From Myxacorys almedinensis A (lineage in GTDB: Bacteria; Cyanobacteriota; Cyanobacteriia; Leptolyngbyales; Leptolyngbyaceae): a stretch of DNA of 64,000 bases. Position numbers and translations under genes: made by a program. The notes beneath the pieces were generated by a model. It was not told where the DNA came from and searched no databases. It was given only the letters and a program-made list of their open reading frames with translations. Position 1 is the stretch's first letter, and each line of letters begins with the position of its first letter. Location: positions 1 to 64,000 of the forward strand of contig NZ_WVIE01000007.1 of the NCBI RefSeq assembly GCF_010091945.1, given 5' to 3'. Shown here one piece after another: positions 51,288 to 59,873 of this stretch.

Positions 51288-51938
51288 ATGAATTCGATCG
51301 AGCTTTCGCCGTTACGGATTTTGATTGTCGAAGATGATCCTATGATGCAACTGGGGTTAGAGCAGGCTCTGGAAGACTATCCTCAGCTAACCATCGTGGC
51401 ACAGGCAAGCGACGGGTATTTGGGGGTTGAAGCGGCTCTTAAACACCTGCCGGATCTGATTGTGATGGACATTGGCTTACCGCGAATGGATGGCATCGCT
51501 GCCACTCAGCAGATCAAAGCCGCTCTTCCCAAGACTCGGGTTGTGATGTTGACCTCGCACACGTCTGAAACCGAAATCATCGCGGCGCTATCGAGCGGAG
51601 CCGATGCTTACTGTATTAAAGGATCGGATGTGGCTCGATTGATTAGCGCGATCGCGGCTGCCTATGAAGGGGCTGCCTATCTTGATCCCCAAATTGCCCG
51701 CCGCGTGTTGGAACATCTTAGACCCCCTGCTACGGAGATGAATATTGGGCAACTATCAGGGCGCGAATTAGAAGTCCTTAAACTTATGGTGGAAGGCTTG
51801 AGTAATCCTGAAATTGCTGCGGTGCTCTATCTTAGTCCCAACACGGTTAAAACTCATGTGCGCGGCATTATGAATAAATTGGCGGTCGACGATCGCGTGC
51901 AAGCGGCTGTGGTTGCCTTACGTGCAGGATTGGTTTAA
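51288..51938 (+). CDS. NarL/FixJ-family response regulator
   Basis: Two-component transcription factor. The receiver has the acidic pair in VEDDPMM, phosphoacceptor D61 in LIVMDIGLPRMDG, and a lysine in YCIKGSD where the usual K is followed by P. The LuxR-type HTH starts LSGRELEVLKLMVEGLSN and includes NTVKTHVRGIMNKL. Length is 216 aa. A second NarL-type regulator lies at 6.9 kb in the window; the two differ clearly. No kinase is adjacent. Confidence 0.92.
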   Translation: MNSIELSPLRILIVEDDPMMQLGLEQALEDYPQLTIVAQASDGYLGVEAALKHLPDLIVMDIGLPRMDGIAATQQIKAALPKTRVVMLTSHTSETEIIAALSSGADAYCIKGSDVARLISAIAAAYEGAAYLDPQIARRVLEHLRPPATEMNIGQLSGRELEVLKLMVEGLSNPEIAAVLYLSPNTVKTHVRGIMNKLAVDDRVQAAVVALRAGLV

Positions 51939-52994
51939 ATTATTTTCTTCAAGATTCGGACACAATATTTTATATTCTTCGTCTCTTCGTTTATGGGTGA
52001 TCAATAAGCGATCAAAGGTTTGTAAAATTGCTGGGAGGGATGCGGTTTAACAAAGCGCCAAAACTGTTGTTTGCGCGTTAATTCATGGTGGTTAAACGAG
52101 TAAATTCTGCCAAATTGCTGAAAAAACTAGCCTAAACAATTTGATTTTGTTCTGGTCATTAAGCGATCGCAAAAATTGCAGGGGTCTGCTCAGATTGCGA
52201 TAGAAATTTTGTTTGCAATCAATGACATGAGTTAGGTTAATGCGCGTAGATTTATCTAAAAAGCAGTTTCATGATGGCACGAGAGCCAGGCATACAGCAC
52301 AACCAAGAAGTTCTTGAAGCTTATAGTTTGCAATTGGCTTCGTCAAGCTGCTTCGCCTCGAAGTTCTCATTAGAGGTCAATAGGGAGCACCATCACAAAT
52401 CGTCACTTTCACAAAACTTTCTAAATACTATAAAATCTGTTTATTTTTTTAGCTTAGTAGCAAAAGAATTTACTTTTACATCCACAAATTAAGGATTCAA
52501 GTTTAGAATCGAATTGCACCGTTTATATTAGTTAAGCAATTTAGCAGAGTGGCTACTTAAGCGACGTTGATGCTCTCACGCGCCTCTGTCGTCTCTAAAG
52601 AAGCGGCAAGGAGCTTGTAGCACGGTATTGCCAATGTTATCAATGATGCCCTGTTCCTTAAGTACTCGCTTTTCAAAGCTGCTTCACCTTTAGACAGCGT
52701 TGCATCGGTTCATAAGAGTAGTTATCAAGAAATGTTGGTATTTCCGCATATTTTTGCTTACGTCTCTCTTAGTCTTCAAAATCCTGAATTCCCCAGCGCG
52801 CCCTTTTTTTGAAGATTGCATCGTGACTCGATTGAGATAGTGGTGCAACGCGCGGGATTTGAGAGTTGCCTAATTTTTCACGTTCAAGGGTAAATTAACC
52901 CTTTAGTATGACGGCAACCCTACAGGCAGGATTGTTACCCTGATGATGTACATCGCTTTTGTTGCATCATTTCTGCAAGCAAGTCGTTTCTCAC
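51939..52994. other. 1.06-kb gene-poor, AT-rich region with a PadR-proximal palindrome
   Basis: No convincing gene. A 73-codon plus-strand frame at 52271-52492 has no family look. On the minus strand around 52560-52710 a frame reads in part as ALKSEYLRNRA and TTEARESINVA before a stop; it has no start and could be a decayed gene. Near the PadR gene there is an imperfect palindrome, AAGGGT-N6-ACCCTT (52886-52903), and a perfect one, GATGTACATC (52945-52954). Confidence 0.45.
52945..52954. promoter_or_regulatory. Candidate PadR operator palindrome
   Basis: GATGTACATC is a perfect 10-bp palindrome 41 bp before the PadR start. PadR-family proteins commonly repress their own promoters through inverted repeats containing ATGT/ACAT, so autoregulation is plausible. 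Confidence 0.35.
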
Positions 52995-53390
52995 ATGCCT
53001 GGAACCAGACAGATGAAATTTGAGGATATCTATCAATTTTTCAAAGATCCGCCTCCTTTTTACCTAAACAAGGAGCTAGCGGTATGCTACGTTCTCGCTG
53101 TACTCTTGCGGGGCGATTCGTACGGAACGGAACTCATTCAACTTCTAGAAACTGAATACCCGCTCTATCGTCTTTCTGACACCGTGCTATACAGCGCACT
53201 CAAGTTTTTGGAAGATGAAGAGATGGTGACTGGCTACTGGAAAAAAGTTGAAGGGAGGGGGCGTCCGCGGCGGATGTACCAGATCCGTTCAGAAGCCATG
53301 CAGCAGGCTCAAGACTTGGCTCATCTCTGGCACGACTATGCTGGGCAAAAGGATTCTCCAGTTGCTCAAACAGCAGCTTCGGAAAAGTAG
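52995..53390 (+). CDS. PadR-family transcriptional regulator
   Basis: Winged-helix repressor of unknown ligand. The HTH part reads ELAVCYVLAVLLRGDSYGTELIQLLE, with the wing in DTVLYSALKFLEDEEMVTGYW and the RGRPRRMYQI hairpin characteristic of PadR. The usual C-terminal dimerising helix is short (AMQQAQDLAHLWHDYA), making it a small s-type PadR. The start at ATG 52995 is chosen; 53013 is also possible. A membrane assembly protein follows 93 bp downstream. Confidence 0.85.
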   Translation: MPGTRQMKFEDIYQFFKDPPPFYLNKELAVCYVLAVLLRGDSYGTELIQLLETEYPLYRLSDTVLYSALKFLEDEEMVTGYWKKVEGRGRPRRMYQIRSEAMQQAQDLAHLWHDYAGQKDSPVAQTAASEK

Positions 53391-53483
53391 ACCCACGCTA
53401 TGGCTCAACAATGACTCCATTGATGAATCCTTTTGTTGTCTACACTAAAGGTGTAAGCAAGATTTTCGTGGCTGAGCTACACC

Positions 53484-54038
53484 ATGACTGACTCCGTGAT
53501 TCTGTCTACGCTAGTCCTAACCGCCCTATTGATGGTCGGGCTGTTCTTCTTTATCCGCGCCTCGACTAAAGATAGGATTCAGCAGGTTAGGCTAATCTCT
53601 GAGCAGCCAGAAGAGTCTCTCTCCAACCAGTTGCGACAGTACTTTGGGAAACGGGCTTATCGAGTGGCTGCGATCGATGCGGTTGCTAACCAAGTTACCT
53701 TTGAGGGCAAAGTACGCCCCAGCTTGTTTTTAGCGGTTTTTCTGTCACTGCTTGCCGCCGTTGGGATGCTGTGTCTAATGCTCGTCCTCTCAATGGTGTT
53801 GCCAAGCGGCTCCCTATTCTGGCTTGGTTTGTTGCTCCTGTCTCCGTTGGCAGGAGTTTTTTATTGGCGTGGGGCTGATCGAGTAGAGCAGGTGTCGCTG
53901 AAGGTGGAGACTGTTTCGGGTGGGACGACCGATGAAAGTGGCTCTCAAACCATGGCAAAGACCTTGATTACAGTTACAGCCCACCGAGATGAGTTAGCGG
54001 AGTTGCAGCGTACTCTCGGCTCGACGGTCTCTAGTTAG
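53484..54038 (+). CDS. Putative cofactor assembly of complex C subunit B (CCB2/CCB4-like)
   Basis: Probable thylakoid membrane protein for covalent attachment of heme c_i to cytochrome b6 of the b6f complex. Three hydrophobic segments are visible: near 8-24 (LSTLVLTALLMVGLFFFI), 80-105 and 110-125. A soluble loop with STKDRIQQVRLISEQPEESL lies between them. A C-terminal beta-rich tail follows. The sequence fits what I recall being annotated as this family in cyanobacteria, but I cannot verify it. Length is 184 aa. It follows the PadR gene. Confidence 0.62.
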   Translation: MTDSVILSTLVLTALLMVGLFFFIRASTKDRIQQVRLISEQPEESLSNQLRQYFGKRAYRVAAIDAVANQVTFEGKVRPSLFLAVFLSLLAAVGMLCLMLVLSMVLPSGSLFWLGLLLLSPLAGVFYWRGADRVEQVSLKVETVSGGTTDESGSQTMAKTLITVTAHRDELAELQRTLGSTVSS

Positions 54039-54141
54039 GCAGGCTGGTGCAAAAGAGTTTCCGCCTTGAGATAGTGCGTTCTTGAAGCGCGATCGCGCTA
54101 CGGTGGCTACACTGTAAAGAAAGCGTTACAAAGGAAGCACT

Positions 54142-55101
54142 GTGGAAACTGCAACACCAACTCTGACACTCGGCACAACTGATGTGACCGTTCCCCCTCT
54201 GGCAATTGGGACGTGGGCATGGGGCGATTCGTTGTTTTGGGGTTATGGCAAAGAGTACAGCGAACCCCAACTTAAAGAAGCGTTTGATGCTGCGATCGCA
54301 TCCGGCGTCAATTTTTTCGACACCGCAGAAATCTATGGCTTGGGCAACTCAGAGCGGTTTTTGGGTCAGTTTATGAAACAGACTGAGCAACCCGTTTCCA
54401 TTGCCAGTAAATATATGCCGTTGCCGTGGCGGTTCTCAGCGCAATCGGTTCATGATGCCATCACAGATAGCCTCAACCGCTTGCAGGTCGAGCACATCGC
54501 CCTCTACCAAGTTCATATGCCGTTCGATTTTTTCATGGGCAAAAAAACGCTGATGGAAGCGCTAGCGGCTGAAGTAAAGCGGGGTCGCATCGGTGCGATC
54601 GGCGTTAGCAATTATTCTGCTCAGCAAATGCGTGAAGCTCATGGCTATCTTGCAGCCCAAGGCGTTTCGCTAGCAGTAAATCAGGTGCGCTATGCCCTAA
54701 TCAATCGCGAAATTGAAACCAACGGAATTTTAGACACAGCGCGAGAGTTAGAAGTCACCATTTTGGCGTATAGCCCGCTTGCCCAAGGGCTGCTGACCGG
54801 AAAATATACGCCTGACAATGCAGATACTGTAACGGGTGCTCGGAAATTCGATCCAAAATTTAGTCGGCATGGGCTAGCGCGGCTATCCCCGATTATTCAG
54901 AAATTGCAGCAAATCGGAGATACCTACGATCGCACTCCTGCCCAAGTTGCCCTCAATTGGTTGATGGCTCAAGGCAATGTGATTCCCCTCCCCGGTGCCA
55001 AAAATGCAGAGCAAGCCCGACAAAATGCAGGGGCGATCGGCTGGGCGATGACCGATGAGGAATGGACGCAAATCGACCTATTAACGCGATCGTATCGCTA
55101 A
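54142..55101 (+). CDS. Aldo/keto reductase
   Basis: NADPH-dependent carbonyl reductase with a (beta/alpha)8 barrel. The catalytic set is visible: D and Y in FFDTAEIYGLGNSERFLG, K in SKYMPLPW, and H in YQVHMPF. The cofactor region is LPGAKNAEQARQN. Length is 319 aa from GTG 54142. Substrate unknown; it is the general AKR type close to plant-chloroplast forms. A terminator hairpin follows downstream. Confidence 0.92.
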   Translation: METATPTLTLGTTDVTVPPLAIGTWAWGDSLFWGYGKEYSEPQLKEAFDAAIASGVNFFDTAEIYGLGNSERFLGQFMKQTEQPVSIASKYMPLPWRFSAQSVHDAITDSLNRLQVEHIALYQVHMPFDFFMGKKTLMEALAAEVKRGRIGAIGVSNYSAQQMREAHGYLAAQGVSLAVNQVRYALINREIETNGILDTARELEVTILAYSPLAQGLLTGKYTPDNADTVTGARKFDPKFSRHGLARLSPIIQKLQQIGDTYDRTPAQVALNWLMAQGNVIPLPGAKNAEQARQNAGAIGWAMTDEEWTQIDLLTRSYR

Positions 55102-55200
55102 CCCATACCCTCAACTCTGGCTGCCAAGCGCGCCAAATCTTGCCCATTCAGAATTCAGCAAGGGGCAAACCTCAGCAAGCAACGGTGAAACAAAGAAACA

Positions 55201-55230
55201 AAAAAGAGGAGCGCAAGCCCCTCTCTTTTT
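55201..55230. terminator. Terminator between convergent aldo/keto reductase and DUF6679 genes
   Basis: AAAAAGAG (55201-55208) pairs with CTCTTTTT (55223-55230), with extra GAGG/CCTC pairing possible inside. The T-run on the plus strand and the A-run mirrored on the other strand fit a bidirectional intrinsic terminator. It ends 6 bp from the DUF6679 stop. Confidence 0.7.
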
Positions 55231-55235
55231 CTGTT

Positions 55236-55550
55236 CTAATCTTCTTTCTTCTCGGTAAATGGCGGATTTGGAATTTGCTCAGCCTCTGGGCAATCATCTG
55301 AAACCAACGGCTCCGAATTTCCCTTGGGAACAGAGGATAGCTTTTGCATTACCGCCCCAATGCTTTCTAGGCGAATCATTTCTTCCCACGATGAATTTTC
55401 GTCCTCTTCTTCCATCTCATAACGCAAAGTCACAAGATCACCTTCGATGTCTAAAATTCTGGCGCGTTCGATCCAGCGTTGTTGATCCCGCAAGAAAATC
55501 CAGACTTCTCGACCATCGCAACAGAGTTGATAGATCTTGCGGTGTAGCAT
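55236..55550 (-). CDS. DUF6679 family protein
   Basis: Small conserved cyanobacterial protein, function unknown. The N-terminal half is highly conserved in type (LHRKIYQLCCDGREVWIFLRDQQRWIERARILDIEGDLVTLRY, in short strands), suggesting an SH3- or Sm-like barrel. An acidic stretch (EMEEEDENSSWEEM) and a variable tail follow. Length is 104 aa. The family name is from memory. It converges with an aldo/keto reductase gene. Confidence 0.65.
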   Translation of the reverse strand: MLHRKIYQLCCDGREVWIFLRDQQRWIERARILDIEGDLVTLRYEMEEEDENSSWEEMIRLESIGAVMQKLSSVPKGNSEPLVSDDCPEAEQIPNPPFTEKKED

Positions 55551-56243
55551 AAATTGCTTCTCCTAATCAAAATTCTCTATACAAAGGGTAATGAGCAGGG
55601 CAATGATGAGGCTCACTGCCCCACCAAACAAGCAGAAACGCTAGGAGCGCTCTCCTCATCGGATAAATCCGGTTCACAATGTCTTAGCCGAAGTCTTAGT
55701 CGAAAAAACAGCACATTAGGAACAGGCGGCTTACTCATGGCGCAGACCCAGATCTAGCTCCGAGGCGGAAGGGCTGACCCCCTTGAAGGGACAAGCGGCT
55801 AAAAACTGGTATCTAAGCGGGGTGAGGCTGGGCGTTGCTGTCAAACTCATTAGTCAAGATAAACAGATGGGACGTGAATAACCAAATGCCAAAGCAGGCA
55901 GGCTAGAGAGCAACTAGGCATTTGGGTTTTATTCTAGAGCGTAAAGCGCATTGGCGAACTGGCATCGGTGAAGAGTAGAGACGAGCGGAGCATCGATGAA
56001 TCTTGCCATTGTGCTTAGCGTTCCCATACACAAACAACAGGTGAACGGTTTAGAAATCGAACCGTTCTTAAGTACCGGATCGTACCATTATTTTAGCAAT
56101 TGTTAAGCTCCCTAGTGGAACTTTTTGCAGGCACTTTTGATAGATAAGGACGAGGGAGTAGAGCAACCCAAAAGTAAAGAAAGGACATGATCGTTATGCA
56201 TGGCTGAGAGGGGAGCATTTGATCTACGATCGCGCTGCCTTTC
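55551..56243. other. 693-bp non-coding region with hairpins (possible small RNA)
   Basis: No gene was recognised. A long stem, CCAAATGCC (55882-55890) with GGCATTTGG (55916-55924), is followed by GTTTTATT and could end a plus-strand transcript, so a small RNA in about 55740-55930 is possible. A second inverted repeat, GAACGGTT (56043-56050) with AACCGTTC (56060-56067), lies nearer the next gene. The DUF6679 promoter must also be in this stretch. Confidence 0.4.
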
Positions 56244-57764
56244 TTAGGGTAGCCAACGCGGATAAAAGCCCGAAAACGGTAGGGTTTCAGGCTGAAGCTT
56301 GGCGTTGAAGTCACTAGAAAGAGGCAGCAACCACAGTCGGCTAGTTGCGATCGCGCTGCCTGACGCTCCTTCGGTGGGCTGAGTTTGGTCGAAAAGCAAG
56401 GATGAGCCATCGGGAGCAACGGTCATCTGAATATCTCGCTGATTGGGTAGCAGCACGAGAGGATGCAGGGTTTGCTCTGGTTTGCCTCCTTTGATCGCGC
56501 CTTTGAGATCGATCGCGGCTAGGTAAGGTTGCTCTTGGTAGGTTTTTCCAGGAATAAGATTGGTCAGCAGGCAGTAAAGAATTTGCTGGGTTGAATCAAA
56601 TTGAGCCGCTTGGATCGAGCCTGTAGTTTTAAAGATTTCTTTGGGGTCGCCTTGATTGGTGACCAGAAACAGAGAGCGAGTGTAATCGGTGTTAAATTTC
56701 ACCATTGCGGCAGCGGTTCCATCGTTGGCAAAACTCAGCACATTGCCAAATTTTGGCAGAAAGTCGAGGGGGTCAGCTTGGGGTTGCAGCGGCAAAATTG
56801 CCAGCCCTTGCCCTTGCGCGATCGCGAGTGAGGTGCTGTCTGGGGTAATGAGAAAGTCGCCTCCAGGCTGTTTGTTGTCTAGCGATTCGGCTTTGCCACT
56901 GCCCCGAATCACCCATGGACCAGAATCGTTTGGATCGGCGCGATTGATGCGCTGAACCACGATCACGTCACCGTTAGCCGACAAATCAAACTTGAGGTTT
57001 TGATAGTTCCGATTGTCTAAAATCTCGGTCACTTGCCCCGATGGAGTTGCCGGAGCCTCGGCGCTGAACAACTGCAAGCCTTGCTCGTCGCCAAGGGGTT
57101 GCGGCGCATCGACTTGCAGCCCTGTAGTTACGGTATAAAGCTTTTGTTCGATCAAGCTCTGGGATTGGCTCGTTTTTTCCACTGCTGAGAATAAGATGCG
57201 ATCGCTGTTTGGGTAAGGCTTGAAGTCCATCACCATTAGCGATGGCGGCGTCAGCACTTTCTTCTCCTCGCGGGTCATGTTGTAGAGAATCAAGCGTTCT
57301 GCCTCGTCTCCTTCTACGCCAATGTAGGCAAACGCCCGATCGCGAGTCCTAAAATTGCCCACAAACGATTGCAGCGTGGCACGATTTGCGCCTTCTGGCG
57401 TGAAGCGATCGCGGGCATCTTGCAGCGAAACCTGATAATTTGTGCCGTACGGGGCAGGCTGATTCAGCGTATATGCCAGCCGCCGCCCTGCCCAACTCAC
57501 CTTCCCCGGTAAAGATGGGTTAATGCGGAGATTTTGCTCGACGCTGGCATGATCCATGGGGCGGCTAAACGTCAGCACAAATGCCTTATCGCCTGCGCCA
57601 ATTTGCTTGTCTTGCCAGGTGAACTCGCGGATTTGGGGGGCGCTGCGATCGCCATTAATCAACAAAATGCCAATCAAAACCGCTAAAACGGCGGTCAACC
57701 CAAGGGCAGCCCGATCGAGCGGTTGAAAAAACTGCTTACGCGGAGCCGACGGAGTTTGCATCAT
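56244..57764 (-). CDS. Membrane-anchored Ig-like/beta-propeller-like protein
   Basis: Not a family I can name. A single N-terminal membrane anchor (AALGLTAVLAVLIGILLI) is followed by a bacterial Ig-like domain of the Big_5/SbsA type (about 45-140, with AFVLTFSRPMDHASVEQNLRI). A long beta-rich region (about 145-500) has repeats of the form SLAIAQGQGLAILPL and LLFDQTQ, as in WD40- or TolB-like propellers. It is probably a periplasmic scaffold or sensor. 506 aa. It stands alone, next to a MITE-like element. Confidence 0.7.
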   Translation of the reverse strand: MMQTPSAPRKQFFQPLDRAALGLTAVLAVLIGILLINGDRSAPQIREFTWQDKQIGAGDKAFVLTFSRPMDHASVEQNLRINPSLPGKVSWAGRRLAYTLNQPAPYGTNYQVSLQDARDRFTPEGANRATLQSFVGNFRTRDRAFAYIGVEGDEAERLILYNMTREEKKVLTPPSLMVMDFKPYPNSDRILFSAVEKTSQSQSLIEQKLYTVTTGLQVDAPQPLGDEQGLQLFSAEAPATPSGQVTEILDNRNYQNLKFDLSANGDVIVVQRINRADPNDSGPWVIRGSGKAESLDNKQPGGDFLITPDSTSLAIAQGQGLAILPLQPQADPLDFLPKFGNVLSFANDGTAAAMVKFNTDYTRSLFLVTNQGDPKEIFKTTGSIQAAQFDSTQQILYCLLTNLIPGKTYQEQPYLAAIDLKGAIKGGKPEQTLHPLVLLPNQRDIQMTVAPDGSSLLFDQTQPTEGASGSAIATSRLWLLPLSSDFNAKLQPETLPFSGFYPRWLP

Positions 57765-57966
57765 GTGCGATACGAGGAAGTTTTACAGTATACAGGTTTC
57801 GGCAAGCTGGCAACGGCGAACCCCCGTTCAGCTTTCGTGAAGATTGTAGACTTCATCATGCGGGCTGATCAAACAAAGGAATGAATTCGCCCCTAGCTCT
57901 CAATTTTTTGGGAAACCCAATTGTTAAAGTCCCCAGATTAAGGGCTGTTAGGATTGCCGTAATCTA
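57765..57966. promoter_or_regulatory. Upstream region of the Ig/propeller gene
   Basis: About 200 bp holding the promoter of the minus-strand gene. No other feature stands out. The remaining part of this 416-bp gap is the MITE-like element. Confidence 0.3.
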
Positions 57967-58117
57967 ATACCAAATTGATTTTTCACTGCGACAGATCTTC
58001 GACCCCCCTGCCTACGGCATCCCCCCTTGCTCAGGAAGGACTTTCCGGCTCCCCTCCTGACTAAGGAGGAATTGGGGGAGGTCGCACGTCTCTGGCATTT
58101 ACAGATTAATTTGGTAT
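57967..58117. mobile_element. MITE-like non-autonomous element (151 bp)
   Basis: Perfect 10-bp terminal inverted repeats, ATACCAAATT (57967-57976) and AATTTGGTAT (58108-58117), enclose GC-rich internal palindromic sequence, including CCCCCCTGCC and the CTCCTGACTAAGGAGG foldback. No coding capacity. Such foldback elements recur in filamentous cyanobacterial genomes by recollection. Target-site duplication is unclear: TA flanks the left side, AAC the right. An 11-bp ACGGTTTGGT direct repeat follows at 58126-58147. Confidence 0.65.
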
Positions 58118-58180
58118 AACTTTATACGGTTTGGTGACGGTTTGGTATTTTGATCGAGCAACGCCATTTCACCTACGGGT

Positions 58181-59656
58181 CTACGGCGTCTGTCCTACCC
58201 GTTTTTTGGGTTCTGGAATTGTAATATCCAACGCGGTCACTGGCTGACCCAAACTCGACAGAGGTGGTTGAATTGCCTTCTGGCTGCCCACGACCAGCGT
58301 TACAATTTTGTCTGGCTGGAGGTGCTTTTGTGCCGCTCGTTGCACATCCGCGATCGTGACGTTTTCAACTGCTTTTTGGTAGCTGAAAATAAAGTCTTTT
58401 GGGTAGCCAAAGTATTCATAGCGCAGTAGCCGCGAGAGCGTTTGCGACGGGTCTCGGAAGTTGAAAATGAACGAATTGAGCGATGTATCTTTCGCAAACC
58501 CTAATTCAGCTTCAGAAATTGGCTGAGTGCGAATTTGCTCAATTTCTTTCAACACTGCGGTGATAAACGGAACGGTGGCATCCGATCGCGTTTCTCCTGA
58601 TGCCAAGAAAACTCCCGGATAGTCGTAGGATGCCGCCCAACTGGCATAGACCGAGTAAGCGAGTCCTTGGCGCGATCGCACTTCGTTAAACAGGCGTCTG
58701 CCAAAGCCGCTCAGCACATCTTCCATGACCGAGAGTGCGGCATAGTCGGGGCTGTTTAACTGCCCGCCCAAATGCCCCATTTGAATGTAACTTTGATTAA
58801 GCTGCGGCTGTTCTACAAAATAAATGCCGCCTGACTGAGCTTGCGAGACCTTGGGCAGCGAAGGCAGCGTCGGCTGACCAGAAGGATTCCATGTCGCAAA
58901 TTTTGCTTCGATCTGCGATCGCATCTGTTTGCTATCAAAGTCTCCCACAATTCCTAACAGGATGTTTTTGGGATAAAAATATTGTTGATAGAACGCGGCT
59001 AAGTCGGTGCGAGAAATATTGTCTAGCGTTGCATATTCGATCGTTCTAGCGTAGGGGCTAGCGTTGCCGTAAAGTAGTTTTTCAAACTCCCGGCTAGCAA
59101 TTCCGTTGGGGTCATCGTTGCGTCTAGAAATTCCGCCTTGCACCTGCACTTTCTCGATCGCTAGCTTATCGTCTGCAAAGGCAGGCTGTTGCAGCACTTC
59201 TGCAAACAGGTCAAAGACTTGGGGCAAATCTTCGCTGAGGGCATTGAACCCGGCACTCCCCGACGTCGTAGAAATTCCGGTTTCCACCGAGGCAGCGCTC
59301 TGCTCCAAGATTTCGTTGAGTTGTTCGGGGGTGTGAGTTTTTGTCCCGCCCGATCGCATCACTGCCCCCGTCAGCAAGGCTAAGCCTGTTTTGTTTGCCG
59401 GTTCAAAACGATCGCCCGTGCGAATCAGGGCAGTTCCACTGACGAGGGGAAGTTCGTGGTCTTCCATGAGGTAAACGGTCATGCCGTTTTTTAACTGAAA
59501 TTGGCTGTAGTCGGGCACGGTGACTTCGGGCGGCGGCGGAAATTTTAATTCGGTATAATGTTTGGCGGTTTCGGCGCGGGAAGGTTGTCCCAGGGTCAGA
59601 AAGATCAGTAGGGACGTTAGGAAAACGGGGACTAGAAAGAATGATTTGGGTTTCAT
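58181..59656 (-). CDS. M16-family peptidase, inactive-type subunit
   Basis: Pitrilysin/insulinase-fold protein of about 491 aa with a signal peptide (FFLVPVFLTSLLIFLTLGQPSRA). The zinc motif HxxEH is absent: where it should be, the sequence reads NKTGLALLTGAVMRSGGT. The substrate-binding R/Y pair in RSRQGLAYSVYA is kept. In two-subunit M16B enzymes one chain carries zinc and the other R/Y, so this is likely the partner of the upstream gene. ATG 59656 is used, with a GTG three codons upstream. It lies 217 bp downstream of the active partner. Confidence 0.88.
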   Translation of the reverse strand: MKPKSFFLVPVFLTSLLIFLTLGQPSRAETAKHYTELKFPPPPEVTVPDYSQFQLKNGMTVYLMEDHELPLVSGTALIRTGDRFEPANKTGLALLTGAVMRSGGTKTHTPEQLNEILEQSAASVETGISTTSGSAGFNALSEDLPQVFDLFAEVLQQPAFADDKLAIEKVQVQGGISRRNDDPNGIASREFEKLLYGNASPYARTIEYATLDNISRTDLAAFYQQYFYPKNILLGIVGDFDSKQMRSQIEAKFATWNPSGQPTLPSLPKVSQAQSGGIYFVEQPQLNQSYIQMGHLGGQLNSPDYAALSVMEDVLSGFGRRLFNEVRSRQGLAYSVYASWAASYDYPGVFLASGETRSDATVPFITAVLKEIEQIRTQPISEAELGFAKDTSLNSFIFNFRDPSQTLSRLLRYEYFGYPKDFIFSYQKAVENVTIADVQRAAQKHLQPDKIVTLVVGSQKAIQPPLSSLGQPVTALDITIPEPKKRVGQTP

Positions 59657-59873
59657 GGAATCCACTATCGATGATTTGTCGATAAATTGTCGATGATTTG
59701 TCGGCTAGGTGTAAATCGAACGTTGCTCTCTCGCGTTGCGGCTCAAAGACTTCAGCAACTCCAGTTGCGCAAACGACGGGGAGCCGATCCAAGTCTTGCG
59801 CTTGCGGGGCAGGGCTCAGGTAAGGGCGGTGCAGGCAATGTCGAGCGCAGGAACTTTAGGCAATCTCACTGCC

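Noticed and set aside
52271-52492. 73-codon plus-strand frame in the gene-poor region
   Set aside because: No ribosome site, low-complexity end, no family resemblance.
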